Assembly (NCBI RefSeq): GCF_024362695.1
Contig: NC_065408.1
Coordinates: 5,208,001-5,272,000, forward strand
DNA: 64,000 nt
Direction of reading: 5' to 3'
Source of the DNA: Pectinophora gossypiella
Taxonomy: Eukaryota > Arthropoda > Insecta > Lepidoptera > Gelechiidae
The notes below the pieces were generated by a model. The model was not told the DNA's origin. It did not search any database and saw nothing but the letters and a program-made list of their open reading frames with translations. Numbering within the stretch: the stretch's first letter is position 1; the number at the start of each line of letters is the position of its first letter. Of this stretch, positions 36,201-46,624 are shown one piece after another. The position numbers and the translations under genes are program-made.

Positions 36201-39200
36201 ACCCGCCGACACATTCTTGATCCTTGTCCTTGCATTGAATTTTATGGGATCAGTGATCGTTAAAATTATCTTCTAGCTATTTTAAAATATATGTAAGCAT
36301 ATTAGGTTTTGCAATAAACTTTAATGGACTGGTAATACCGATTAAGAAAGAGCGAGTCAGCATTGTACGGGATACTTATTATGTTCTACCTTTAATTAAA
36401 ATGTATCTAAACTTGACCAAGTGAAGTTTGAATAGGTGTTCATTATCATTTTACTATCGAGACGTAAAATGATAATGAACACCTATATATATCATTTTAC
36501 TAATGACAACTTCATGACGGTGATCAGTGTATACGCACCAACTATGGACGGGGGTGATGATAGGAAGGCCAAGTTTTACGAAGAGATCGCGCAGCTCCTC
36601 TCTAGGATTCGTCCTAGTGAGCAGGTATTAATGCTGGGTGACTTTAACGCGAGAGTCGGTCGTGATTTCGAGGCTTGGCCTAAGGTCTTGGGAAGACATG
36701 GTGTTGGTAAAATGAACAGTAACGGCCAATTGTTACTATCGCTATGTGCCCAATTCGAACTGGCTATTACTAACACTATGTTTAGGCTTCCTGCCAAATA
36801 CAAGACCACATGGATGCACCCCAGGTCCAAGCACTGGCACCTGATTGACTATGCCATCATAAAACAGACAGACTTCTCCCAAGTTCACGTCACTCGTGTT
36901 ATGAGAGGTGCTCACTGCTGGAGCGACCATCGGCTCGTATTGACGAAGCTTAAGCTCCGTTTGCATCCTCCTCGCAGATCTCGAGGAGTGAAACCTGTGC
37001 GTCTGAACGTAGATAGGCTCCAGGATCCAGACACTCAGGAGAAATATGCTCAGGCAATCAGTGCCACGGTTCGGACACTAAATACAGAAAGTGGTGATCC
37101 TCTAACTGAATGGCAAAAGCTCTCGTCGAAATTAGTCGATATTGCGTCAGACACGGTAGGTGTAACACGCAGCCGCTATAACGACTGGTACGACGATAAC
37201 GACGAGGTGCTGACCGAGGCAATTAGGAAACACCGAGCACTCTTTCATCAGAGTCCTGGCCGGCAGACGGAGCAGGTCAAGAGTAGCGGTACTCAACTAC
37301 GAAGGTTGGTGCGGGAGGTGAAGGACAGGTGGTGGCTTGACAGGGCTAAGCGCATCCAGTGGCTTTCCGATACGAACCAGCTGGGTGCATTTTACGGTGA
37401 GGTGCGTAAGCTTATTGGGACGACACCTAGATGCAACATCCCACTTAGATCTCAGGACGGCTCGATGCTGCTTACCAACAAGCAGGATGTACTCAATCGG
37501 TGGAGGGAGCACTTCAACAACCTGCTTAATATTGATAGGGCTGCAGACTTGCAGTTCATCAATTCCATACCATCGCTCCCCACCACAAGTGAGCTGGACG
37601 CTCCATTGGCGCTGAACGAAGTTGTTGCTGCTATTAAGCAGCAAAAGAACGGGAAGGCGTGCGGTATTGACAATGTACCCGGTGAACTGCTGAAATACGG
37701 AGGTGAGGAACTGCATGTCACTATCTTTAGACTGTTCTTGCGTATGTGGGATGAGGGGAGCGTGCCTGCAGACTTTAGTGTCTCTCGCATTTGCTCCTTG
37801 TATAAGAACAAGGGAGACCGCTCAGACTGCAATTCCTACAGGGGCATATCTCTTCTGTCTTCACCGGGGAAGGTCTTTGCTCGCGTTCTATTAAATCGCC
37901 TAGTGAAGCTAAGCGAAAACATCTTGCCGGAGACACAGTTTGGCTTCCGACCTGACCGAGGCACATGTGAGGCCATTTTCTCTATACGGCAACTTCAGGA
38001 GAAGAGCAGAGAGCAAGGTCAACCTCTGTATCTTTGTTTTGTTGACCTAGAAAAGGCCTTTGACAGTGTGCCTCGTGAAGCTCTGTGGATGGTACTAGCG
38101 AAACTGGGATGCACGGACAAGTTTGTGAGGCTAATTCGACTCCTGCACGATGGCATGCAATGCTGTGTCAGTATGGGGCGCGATCAATCGAAATACTTCG
38201 GTGTTACTTGTGGCGTCAAGCAGGGATGTGTTCTGGCGCCGACTCTTTTCGCCCTTTATTTTGCGGTTGTAGTTCGGGACACCTTGCAAACTCTGTCCGA
38301 AGGCGTCCGTCTTCGCTTTCGTACCGATGGCGGTGTTTTCAATCTGGCCAGACTAAAAGCCTACACCAAAGTGTCTTACACCACCATCACGGAGATAATG
38401 TACGCAGACGACTTGTGTTTCGTGGCGGAATCCCCGGATGGTCTGCAACGGCTTATGTCGGGTCTCTACGAGTCATGTCGTCGATTTGGCCTGAAAATCA
38501 GTATCAAGAAGACCGAAGTCATGGCTCTGGATACACTGAGTGTCCCTATCGACGTGGTGCTCGGCGGGGACTTGCTTAAGCGGGTAGACAAGTTCAAATA
38601 TCTGGGGAGCACGATAACGTCTAAGTGCCGCCTTGACGATGAAGTAAACAGTAGAATTGGAGCCGCTGCTGCTGCATTTGGTAAACTTCGCGCCAAGGTG
38701 TTCCGTTCGCACGAGATTAAGCTACATACCAAGGTGTCTGTGTATACGGCGATCGTCCTGCCAAATCTCCTGTATGCCTCCGAAACCTGGTGCCCGTACC
38801 GCAAGCACATCCGCATGTTAGATAGGTTTCATCTCAACTGCCTCCGTAACATCTTAAACATTCATTGGTACGATCGTGTTCGAAACACTGAAGTCCTGCG
38901 ACGTGCGAATGTTGGAGGCGTTGAGGCCTATTTGATGAGGCGGCAGTTGCGGTGGTGTGGGCATGTCTCCCGTATGTCTAATGACAGAGTAGCAAAGCGC
39001 ATCTTCTACTCGGAATTGCAAGAGGGCAAGCGGAAACAGGGCGGCCAACTCTTGCGGTACAAAGATGTGCTCAAACGCCACATGAAAGGATGCGGCGTGG
39101 CCCCATCGCGGTGGGAGATACTGGCCCAGGATCGGCCGCAATGGAGGCATACTGTGAACACCAAGGTGTATGGCTTTGAACAGAAACGTCGGGAAGAGCT

Positions 39201-42200
39201 TGATTTGAAACGCGACGAGCTGAAGGCCCGACCATCTGCGGCCATAACTTACAACTATATCGGAGGTGTGCTGACGTGCAGTGAATGTGGCCGTACATTC
39301 GCTGCTAAGATCGGTTACGTCAGCCATATAAGAGCGCATCTTAGGCGTTCCTAGATTGGAGACTTGTCGCCATGGCCGAATACGGCTGGATGGATATATA
39401 TATACTATCGAGACGACCAAGAACATTTTCATTTATCTTTTGACGTGCAAATTATCGTAATTGCGATGACACGATAGTGCTAAGTCTGTAAATCCTAGCT
39501 GTTGTCCGAATTACGATATGTCCCCGCATCCTTGCGCCAGGAGCCGGCGCCCACGCTGTACCTTCGTAAAATCAAACGAAGTAGTGTCGTCGTCATTATC
39601 AGGTCGGCGGCGGCGGCGTGGGCGGCCGGCTGAATGGACACGCCGCTCCCGCCGCCCACGCTGCTCCACAGCGTGCATACTATACCACATCACCCGCTGC
39701 CCACTGATTGCCCACTGGAAATAATTATCTTGATAACGACTCATGTGACACTGATCCGATTTGCTGCCCATTCAAACACGCCGGAAATTTCCATTGACAC
39801 GAACCCTCAGTTTGAACCGTTTTCATGTAAATGGCCCACAAAGGTAGCGGACTCGATGGGCGTGTATTAATTCAGTCCGGCATAGTAGGTAATGTGAATG
39901 GTAGGCGCGAGTGCATTATTATCTCCGATTGCGATGCAATTGACCGATATAGGTGCCGGATTCAACTTTAATAGATTACTTTCGTTCGAGTGGGAATCGA
40001 TAGCTATTCCATATTTATAACATGCGAGCTCCTCGCACGACTGAGTCATGACGCTGCAAATAGTTATGAAATCTGAAATAAGTACCAACCGTAATGGTGA
40101 TAGCGGAGCAAAGTAGAATCTAAAAGAGAAATATTTATTCTACGTAGGTATCATCGTAGGACGATTCTATTACACGAGCCCAAGTCGTGGAGCAGAACAA
40201 ATCGTAAAGTGTGTGGGCAGGTAAGTTCGCATTTGCATGAAAAGTTAGAGATGAGGCGAGACGCGGCGGAGCGCCTGTCGGCCGGCGGGGGGACTGCGAC
40301 AGCGACGGGCGATAGGTGACACCTCGGCATGCGCTCGCCTAATTTGATCGCTTATAAAACGGCAAACAGAAATGAATGACGGCTGGACCATCGAGAGGGT
40401 GAATTTGGAAAAGTGTCGCGTGGGAGGAGCGGCGTCGGCGTTGCGCGGGGGCGGCGCGTGGGCGGCCATTCAGCCGGGGGTGCCGCCGGGGCGGGCGCCG
40501 GGGGCAGGTGAATGGGCCCCCTCCCCATTGAGCCGCATCGATCGCCGCCGCCGCCGCTGCGGCCCACACGGCACGCCGCCGTCACGTGATTGATACTAAA
40601 CGCATTAACTATGTTTAATAGACACAAGCTCTTATTGGATTATCTTGTTCATTAGGTTTCGTTCGAGCGACCGATGAATGATGGCCGTTGATTATTGACT
40701 TGGGTTCGGGACGTTTCCTCGTGTCGTCCGCAGGTTGTTAACGATGGCAGAGTAATGCGTCACATTACGAAATAGGTTATTACGGATGGACGGAGTCGTA
40801 TAATCCCATACTATAACCTAAAATAATCGTACCTACACGAAAATTCATTATGTTATTGGGATGATGGTTATGTAAGTGGCATAACAGCAGTGTCGTAATG
40901 GGATAAAGAACAACTTTGTTGAACGTTTGTTCGCAATGTGCTGTTTGCCTTTGGTCGTTAATATTACGACATCTTAGCGGTCATTACCGTGTTTATGTCT
41001 AATGTACATATAGACATTGTAGCTAGGTAGTTCTACACACAATGTAACTCATTTTATATCGTCATTAATGTTGAGGCCATAAACGGGTGATAAGAATAAA
41101 CAAGTAATTGAAAATTATATAAATAATTTAATTAATTTTATTTTTATTATTTATTTAAAAGGTACACACAACAGGTAACAATCATGACATGCGAAAATAA
41201 AAGGTTACAGATGTGGGTAATAACTAGATTGAAACCCAAAACGTGTATACACGGCATGGTTAGGAAATTTTGTAACGTGAGGTTAGTTGCAGTTAAATGC
41301 TAAAAAGTGGTTAATTACTAAATAACAACAAAATAAAACAAGGAAAAAAAAAGTGAAAAGAAACATTCCATCTCGGAGGGCAAGCATGGTATGGCGTGGG
41401 CAATTCAAAAATATGTATTTTTCAGTAGATAACATAGTTACATTTCGAATCGTCATATTTTACATAATAAACGTCTCGTCCGCCTAAAACTACTGCAGCT
41501 TCTCACAACCTGTATAGCCGGAGAAAAGAAGCTGCAAGAAAAACCTCGGCATAGGGCCCTAGACGTTCTTTTAAAAATAAACATAAAATATTCTTATACA
41601 ATTTAGTTACCTATTTGGTTGGCATTACTTTTCAGACAGTTAATCCTATGCATTTATGTCTTCTAGATAATCACTAAAAATAATGAACTTAAAAAAAAAG
41701 GTTAATACGATCTACTTTGAACCGGCGTGCGTGTATGAAGCGATTGATGAATGTGGAGGAAGCAAGAGAAGTGTGTCAGGATCGAAGCAAATGGAATTCT
41801 ATAGCCTCTGCTTACCCCGGTGGGAAATAGGCGTGAGTTTATGTATGTATGTAAATAAAATAACAAAAGTTATTGTAACCCCAATAGACAACCCTGTTGG
41901 TCGCATAGACTACCTCCACCCTACATCGTCGCCCGTTCGGAAAGACCCGCTCGGTATTGTACCTACAACTTCTAGGAAAAGGTCTTAAGGATATAAGTCT
42001 TGAGGTAGATCGTGACGCTAGACCTTTCCGACTAGTCAAATCAGTTACTTTTTACTTAACGTCAAAACACGAACACGACCATAGGTAGGTTTTTTCACTT
42101 CAACATTATGGTAGCTATAAGCTCGTAAGCTGTCGTCTGGTGATTCTTAATTAAAAAGGCATTACAGGTCTTAATTATGTCTGTATATCTATCTCTACAA

Positions 42201-45200
42201 GCTCACGACTATATCCCAATTGGGGTATTCAGAGCTATATACATAAAATACTTTACATCACAGGCCCTCTATTACATAGGACTTATACCATCGAGTAGGT
42301 AGTAACGTATAGAACGGCAACTCTCCACTCCTCACCAGCGGCTGAGCTAGGTTTACCTAACCCCCCTCGGCCTTAGTTTAGTCTTCGATCGTATGGGATG
42401 TCAAAATTCTCACAAACAGATGCGCATATACGATAACGTCAATGTGTAGTGTCTGTGTAAAACGAGGGTTTTGTATGAAGTGTCCGATGTGTGGGTGTCT
42501 GGCGACGAGTGGGTGTGCATGTGTTTACTACACCTGTTCCTACCTCTTTGGGGATACAGGCGTGATGCTAATTTGTACACGTTGAACTGCAGGTCCCTGC
42601 GCATCTCAGGGTCGGGGTGCGAGGACGCGTTGTCATCAGGCTCGTCGTCGGAGTGCGAGGACGCGGGCCCCCACCAGCAAGACTTCCCCGTGGAGATCCT
42701 GCCCAACCTGTACCTCGGCAACTCCACCAACAGCGAGGACTGCGACGCGCTCGCCCGGCACAACATCAAGGTCAGTACACCATCATCACTATGTTAAGAG
42801 CCTTTAAGAGGTGTAGCAATCTCCATGCTACTTTTTTATAGAATAATAGGGCAGTGTTTTCCCTCTTGCTTTCTATCCCGCAGTCATATAAATGACAGAG
42901 TACTATGTATGTTATATAAATAAATGCATAATAGTGGTACATATGTGTTTCCAGTACGTGTTGAACGTGACCCCGGACCTGCCGAACACGTTCGAGGCGG
43001 CGGGCGGCGTCAACTACCTCAAGATCCCCATCGCCGACCACTGGAGCCAGAACCTCGCCGTGCACTTCCCGCAGGCCATACGGTTTATTGGTCAGTACGG
43101 TCACGATTAATATGTATACACTTTGAAACCATGTCACATTAACTTTTGTGACAAATTAAACCGTAAGTCTTATTAAATGTCAAATATGATAGTGCGACGG
43201 GGTTCTAAAGTGTTTTTTACAAAATAACAACGGAGGCGTTAGCCGGGCTAACCTTGAAATGTTAGCTGTTACTTTTTAAGTATACCTGGTTTTCTTATAC
43301 CAAGATCTGAATGTGATATTTCAAAAGGCGCTTACGTGGTTTTCACTACAAGGCGACAATACGCTTCCCTAGCTTGAAGGTTTCTCTCGGACATAAGGTT
43401 GCCTAATGATGTTTTCTTTTACTGTTAATCATCCAGAGTATTATAAATTCGAAAGTAACTCTGTAGTGAAAGATCTCCCAAATATTAAATAAATAAATAT
43501 ATATGTTACCTTTTCACGTTTAAACCGCTGAACCGATTTAGATGAGATTTGGTACCGAGACAGTTTCAGTCCCAACTGGGCACCCTCAAGCATGTTGTCT
43601 TAAACGTTGTACTGGGTGAGAGCCTTCAGCGTTCCCCATTTGTCCGTCCAAGTAGTTAATGCCATCTGCGGCAAATCTACAATAAGACACGTCAAAAAGA
43701 AACTGTTTCAGTGGTTTCTATCTCGGAAATTACCCCCTCGGATAGAAAATAATAATGGGGGGTTGAAAAAAACGTGCGCGCAATAACCGAAGTTCCCGCG
43801 GTCAAGGTCGCGGGCGGAAAGCTAGTATAAGATGGGACTCCGAAGCACGCGGCAGACGAGACGGCACTGTCGGAATCCTGACTGCATAATACTTACCAAG
43901 TCCTGCTGTCGCGTCACCGCCGCGCGCTTCTGACCGCTCCTTTATAGTTGAAACTTGGACCTAATAAAATGACATCTATTCTATGTACAACAATAATTCC
44001 ACCAATGAAATTATTCAAGTTTATTGCGTTGATTTTAACTGATATCTTCAGATTTTCACGAGACTTGTGTATCGGTGTCATACTTTTTATTGATGCTTGT
44101 CGCCTACGTGTTGCAGAGGAGGCGATGTCGGCGCGGTGTGGCGTGTTGGTGCACTGCGTGGCGGGGGTGTCCCGCTCGGTGACGGTGACGCTGGCGTACC
44201 TGATGCAGCGCCACCGCCTGTGCCTGCGCGACGCCTTCGAGCTGGTGCGCTCGCGCAAGACCGACATCGCGCCCAATTTCCACTTCATGCGGCAGCTGCA
44301 CTCCTTCGAGCGGGACCTGGGCCTCCACGAACACAGCGCCAGCCTGAGTAAGGTCTGCATTGTATCTACTCACCCGCCGCTTGCGTTCAGCCCGCTCGAT
44401 AAACGTAGCTTCGACGCGCTGGACCCAAACGACGTTTTTAGTCACACCCCCTTGAAGCTTTAGATTTATATTTGAAGTCACGTGATCGTAGTACGACTCC
44501 TCCAGGATGTCGAAGCATGAAGTGATAAAGATCAGCAAACATACACTTCTCATCAAAAAAATCGAAACACCTTGCAAGTTTACGTTTTGTCAGGATTATC
44601 AGAAAAATGTGTACATTTAGGAATAAATGTTAAATGTCGTTTAATAGTGAGTAATATGAGCTTATCAAATCTTAATGTTAATGTTCTAAATTTAAATGAA
44701 TTTTTCATAGGTTTCGTATTTTGTTAAATGAGTCATTTTTATTCCGTATGGAGTATAAAGGAAATGGATAAAACAACACACGTAAATGAAAAAAAAAAAG
44801 CTAAAAAACGTTTATTTAATAACTTGTATTCCCTCCCCGAGCTCTAATTACTGCTTCCATACGGTTCTTCATCGATCGGATGAGAGTCACGATCACATGC
44901 TGTGGTATATTGTCCCATTCCTCTTGGATTGCATCTTGCAGCTGGCTAAGTGTTTCTGGGGCAGGATCTCTTGCTCGAATTCGTCTCTTTAATTCATCCC
45001 ACAGATGTTCAATGGGATTCATGTCCGGGCTTCTTGCTGGCCATTCCATAATAGAGATATCGACTTCGTTAAGATAATCTCGTACGACGCCCGCGGTGTG
45101 AGCCCTAGCATTGTCGTGCATGAATATGAAGCCGTTGCCAATAAAATGTGCATAGGGCATCACATGAGGCTCGAGACACTCTTCGACGTACCGATGACAG

Positions 45201-46624
45201 TTTAGTGCAGGCAGACGTGGCCCAGACACGAAAGCAAGCTCTGTCTTACCGTCGGCGCTGATTCCTCCCCAAACCGTCCACGAACCGCCACCATAGCTGA
45301 CCTTTTCTTCAATGCAGCATTGTGCATAGCGTTCTCCGTCTCTTCTGTAGACCTTGTTCCTTCCGTCGTTACCATACAGCATAATTTTACACTCATCAGA
45401 AAAGAGAACTTTGCTCCACTGTAGGTATGACCAATTTAGGTGCTCACGTGCAAAGTTAAGGCGCGCTCTTCGATGGTCTGCAGTTAATTTCGGCCCATTT
45501 GCTGGCTTATGCGGTACCAGTCCACGATCCTTCAACCTTCTTCTAATTGTAGAGTCACTTACAGCCACCCTTCGTACAACACGAAGCCGCTGCTGCAGTT
45601 GTAAAGCGTTAAGGCGTCGATTTCTTAAAGAAGTTGTTACAATAAATCGATCATCTCGCTCAGAAGTGACCCGATTCCTGCCAGATCCTGAACGGCGCGT
45701 GAACAAACCAGTCTCCCGATAACGTTTATAGACTCTATGAACAGATGACAGGCTTAGATGCAGTCTTGCAGCCACAACACGCTGACTAAGGCCAGAATCC
45801 AGCAATGCCACAACTTGGGCGGCTTCTGTGGGCGAAGTATCCATACGTTTTAGAAAAAAAAACCTTTTTTCAGACGTCCCAAAGTCACAGTATTGAAATA
45901 AAAAACAAAAAGTTTAAGGATAGGCGCCAATTTTTAGTTTTTAAACGCTAAATGTACTCCAACCCTAAACACACATTTGTCTCAAAACAGTGATTCATTT
46001 CGTTTATAAGATAAACAAATGAAATTCTAATTTTGAATTTAGAATTTTCGCTTATTACTGTAATGGCCAAACTGCCAGCTATACATTTATGTATTTTTTT
46101 TCATCGTATGAATTCTTTTTTGTGTTAAATTCGGACAGAAACAATGAAAACGGAAGTGTTTCGATTTTTTTGATGAGAAGTGTAGTTCATAGTTCGCAAC
46201 ACGTATGGGCGGGGGCATGGATACAGAGCGCCAAGTGATCGCATAGTACCAACTACGCGTGTAGAGTAGTTGTGCATGTCAAGATCCGATCGAGTCGATT
46301 AGGCGAGCTGACCCAAAAGGCGCTCAGTAGCCTCATCCGCCCCGCGTCGGAGGTAGAAGTAGGTTCACGTGATGTAGGGTAGCGGCGCCCCCGAGAGGCC
46401 CGTGCGGCCAGGCGGGCGCTACAGCTTCGGTGTTGCAGGTGCTGGCGGCGCTGGGCGGTGAGCTGCGCGCGCCGGACTCGGGCGTCAGCAGCGTGGGGTC
46501 GGCGGGGGGTGGCGGCGGGGGGGCGGCGGGCCCGGCGGGCGCGCGGCCGGCGCGGGGCGGCGCGTCGCCCGACTCGGGCATCGAGTTCGACCGCTGGAGC
46601 GCGGCCCGCGACACGCCGCAATGA
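24283..46624 (+). CDS. Mkp3: MAP kinase phosphatase 3 (400 aa)
   Basis: Cytoplasmic dual-specificity phosphatase that removes phosphate from Tyr and Thr of ERK. Exons: 24283-24649, 31023-31113, 42593-42770, 42955-43090, 44117-44347, 46425-46624; 401 codons with stop, all in phase. Residues ~10-122 form the rhodanese/CDC25-like domain with the kinase interaction motif IMLRRL at 55-60. The catalytic domain starts at about FPVEILPNLYLG; general acid Asp240 (IPIADHW), nucleophile Cys271 and Arg277 in HCVAGVSRS. The C-terminal tail is Gly/Ala-rich and ends SPDSGIEFDRWSAARDTPQ. The last junction uses donor 44348 and acceptor 46424; an alternative (44352 to 46439) is also in phase and changes only a few residues. 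Layout and motifs match DUSP6/7/9. Start chosen as first ATG of the exon frame, in context ccaagATG. Confidence 0.93.
24650..31022. other. Mkp3 intron 1
   Basis: 6.4 kb without a supported exon. It is largely single-copy in look, AT-rich, with GC-rich islands at about 26085-26230 and 29330-29475. A 97-codon frame at 29383-29676 starts in the second island, but nothing in it is recognisable. Few of the window's repeat families occur here, unlike in Keap1, which may mean regulatory content. Confidence 0.45.
34940..35000 (+). repeat. tRNA-like SINE head
   Basis: Contains cgtggtgtcacgggtttgaa and tcccggttcgga, a good B box, but no full cloverleaf. Likely a SINE remnant. Confidence 0.4.
36432..36486. 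repeat. Perfect 23 bp inverted repeat at LINE 5' junction
   Basis: Bases 36432-36454 are the exact reverse complement of 36464-36486, around a nine-base loop tatcgagac. The left arm is target DNA. The right arm is, apart from its first base, the first DNA of the insertion (after the target duplication 36452-36464). Confidence 0.85.
36436..39354 (+). CDS. LINE endonuclease / reverse transcriptase / C2H2 finger
   Basis: Open frame of 972 codons. Its first ~17 codons come from flanking and inverted DNA, so the given ATG is accidental. Order: partial APE endonuclease (LGDFNAR at about 73-79; CWSDHRLV at about 161-168), reverse transcriptase (FVDLEKAFDSVPRE at about 536-549, MYADDL with YADD at 656-659), then the C-terminal RRQLRWCGHVSRM block and a C2H2 finger CSECGRTF...HIRAH (C-x2-C-x12-H-x3-H) at the end. 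There is no stop or frameshift in nearly 3 kb, so the insertion is recent. Because the endonuclease lacks its N-terminus, this copy should not be able to move by itself. It makes no part of Mkp3. Confidence 0.88.
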   Translation: MFIIILLSRRKMIMNTYIYHFTNDNFMTVISVYAPTMDGGDDRKAKFYEEIAQLLSRIRPSEQVLMLGDFNARVGRDFEAWPKVLGRHGVGKMNSNGQLLLSLCAQFELAITNTMFRLPAKYKTTWMHPRSKHWHLIDYAIIKQTDFSQVHVTRVMRGAHCWSDHRLVLTKLKLRLHPPRRSRGVKPVRLNVDRLQDPDTQEKYAQAISATVRTLNTESGDPLTEWQKLSSKLVDIASDTVGVTRSRYNDWYDDNDEVLTEAIRKHRALFHQSPGRQTEQVKSSGTQLRRLVREVKDRWWLDRAKRIQWLSDTNQLGAFYGEVRKLIGTTPRCNIPLRSQDGSMLLTNKQDVLNRWREHFNNLLNIDRAADLQFINSIPSLPTTSELDAPLALNEVVAAIKQQKNGKACGIDNVPGELLKYGGEELHVTIFRLFLRMWDEGSVPADFSVSRICSLYKNKGDRSDCNSYRGISLLSSPGKVFARVLLNRLVKLSENILPETQFGFRPDRGTCEAIFSIRQLQEKSREQGQPLYLCFVDLEKAFDSVPREALWMVLAKLGCTDKFVRLIRLLHDGMQCCVSMGRDQSKYFGVTCGVKQGCVLAPTLFALYFAVVVRDTLQTLSEGVRLRFRTDGGVFNLARLKAYTKVSYTTITEIMYADDLCFVAESPDGLQRLMSGLYESCRRFGLKISIKKTEVMALDTLSVPIDVVLGGDLLKRVDKFKYLGSTITSKCRLDDEVNSRIGAAAAAFGKLRAKVFRSHEIKLHTKVSVYTAIVLPNLLYASETWCPYRKHIRMLDRFHLNCLRNILNIHWYDRVRNTEVLRRANVGGVEAYLMRRQLRWCGHVSRMSNDRVAKRIFYSELQEGKRKQGGQLLRYKDVLKRHMKGCGVAPSRWEILAQDRPQWRHTVNTKVYGFEQKRREELDLKRDELKARPSAAITYNYIGGVLTCSECGRTFAAKIGYVSHIRAHLRRS
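36465..39402 (+). mobile_element. 5'-truncated LINE (APE-type)
   Basis: Bounded by a 13 bp direct repeat, tactatcgagacg, at 36452-36464 and 39403-39415, read as the target duplication. The 3' end is a tggatggatatatata simple tail, with no poly(A). The 5' end is truncated: the frame enters the endonuclease at ISVYAPTMDG, without the N-terminal catalytic residues. The first ~22 bp are an inverted copy of the flank. It lies in Mkp3 intron 2, sense to the gene. Clade not assigned; the tail and protein suggest an RTE-related group. Confidence 0.85.
41403..41578 (+). repeat. Dispersed repeat, copy 2 of 2
   Basis: Same sequence as 4218-4394 with scattered substitutions (for example tatagccggagaaaagaag for tatagccggggaaaagaag), same orientation. 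No coding potential. Confidence 0.65.
41740..41870 (+). pseudogene. LINE reverse-transcriptase tail scrap
   Basis: One frame reads NVEEAREVCQDRSKWNSIA and then SAYPGGK before a stop, the usual last residues of a common insect LINE polymerase. It is followed by a tatgtatgta tail. Nothing else of the element is present. Confidence 0.45.
42300..42495 (+). repeat. ~190 bp repeat, copy 4 of 4
   Basis: Matches 7271-7455 closely (gtatagaacggcaactctcc, cgataacgtcaatgtgtag, gtatgaagtgtccga). It ends about 100 bp before Mkp3 exon 42593-42770. Confidence 0.7.
43091..44116. other. Mkp3 intron 4 with LINE-tail repeats
   Basis: No exon. About 43310-43365 and 43500-43830 are repeat-derived: LINE-like blocks cctttttcacg-type and gcgggcggaaagctagta surround a segment (43565-43700) that occurs in reverse at 5045-5235. 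The latter looks like an element inserted into a LINE tail. Confidence 0.45.
44544..46182 (-). mobile_element. Tc1-like transposon, copy 3 (intact, reversed)
   Basis: 1,639 bp between TA dinucleotides (44542-44543, 46183-46184) with the same terminal repeats as copies 1 and 2, in minus orientation. It fills most of the last Mkp3 intron (44348-46424) and lies antisense to Mkp3. Confidence 0.93.
44816..45844 (-). CDS. Tc1-family transposase, intact (342 aa)
   Basis: Same protein as 8858-9886 with four substitutions, none at a catalytic position. Asp150, Asp244 and Glu279 (DD34E) and the N-terminal helix-turn-helix region are intact. It shares Glu7, Asn159 and the NIPQHVIV reading with the broken copy 2, so copies 2 and 3 are closer to each other than to copy 1. 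Because it is antisense inside Mkp3, read-through could make complementary RNA to Mkp3 intron sequence only. Confidence 0.93.
   Translation of the reverse strand: MDTSPTEAAQVVALLDSGLSQRVVAARLHLSLSSVHRVYKRYRETGLFTRRSGSGRNRVTSERDDRFIVTTSLRNRRLNALQLQQRLRVVRRVAVSDSTIRRRLKDRGLVPHKPANGPKLTADHRRARLNFAREHLNWSYLQWSKVLFSDECKIMLYGNDGRNKVYRRDGERYAQCCIEEKVSYGGGSWTVWGGISADGKTELAFVSGPRLPALNCHRYVEECLEPHVMPYAHFIGNGFIFMHDNARAHTAGVVRDYLNEVDISIMEWPARSPDMNPIEHLWDELKRRIRARDPAPETLSQLQDAIQEEWDNIPQHVIVTLIRSMKNRMEAVIRARGGNTSY

Larger units (their letters stand above)
31114..42592. other. Mkp3 intron 2
   Basis: 11.5 kb. Contains the LINE at 36465-39402, a tRNA-like SINE head at 34940-35000, the repeats at 41403-41578 and 42300-42495 and a LINE tail scrap at 41740-41870. 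GC-rich islands lie at about 33060-33140, 35770-36070, 39530-39680 and 40240-40590. Stretches such as 31400-32350 have open frames but no recognisable protein. Confidence 0.5.

Noticed and set aside
43948..44463. 171-codon frame as a separate phosphatase gene
   Set aside because: Only 44117-44347 is coding (Mkp3 catalytic exon); both sides are intron.
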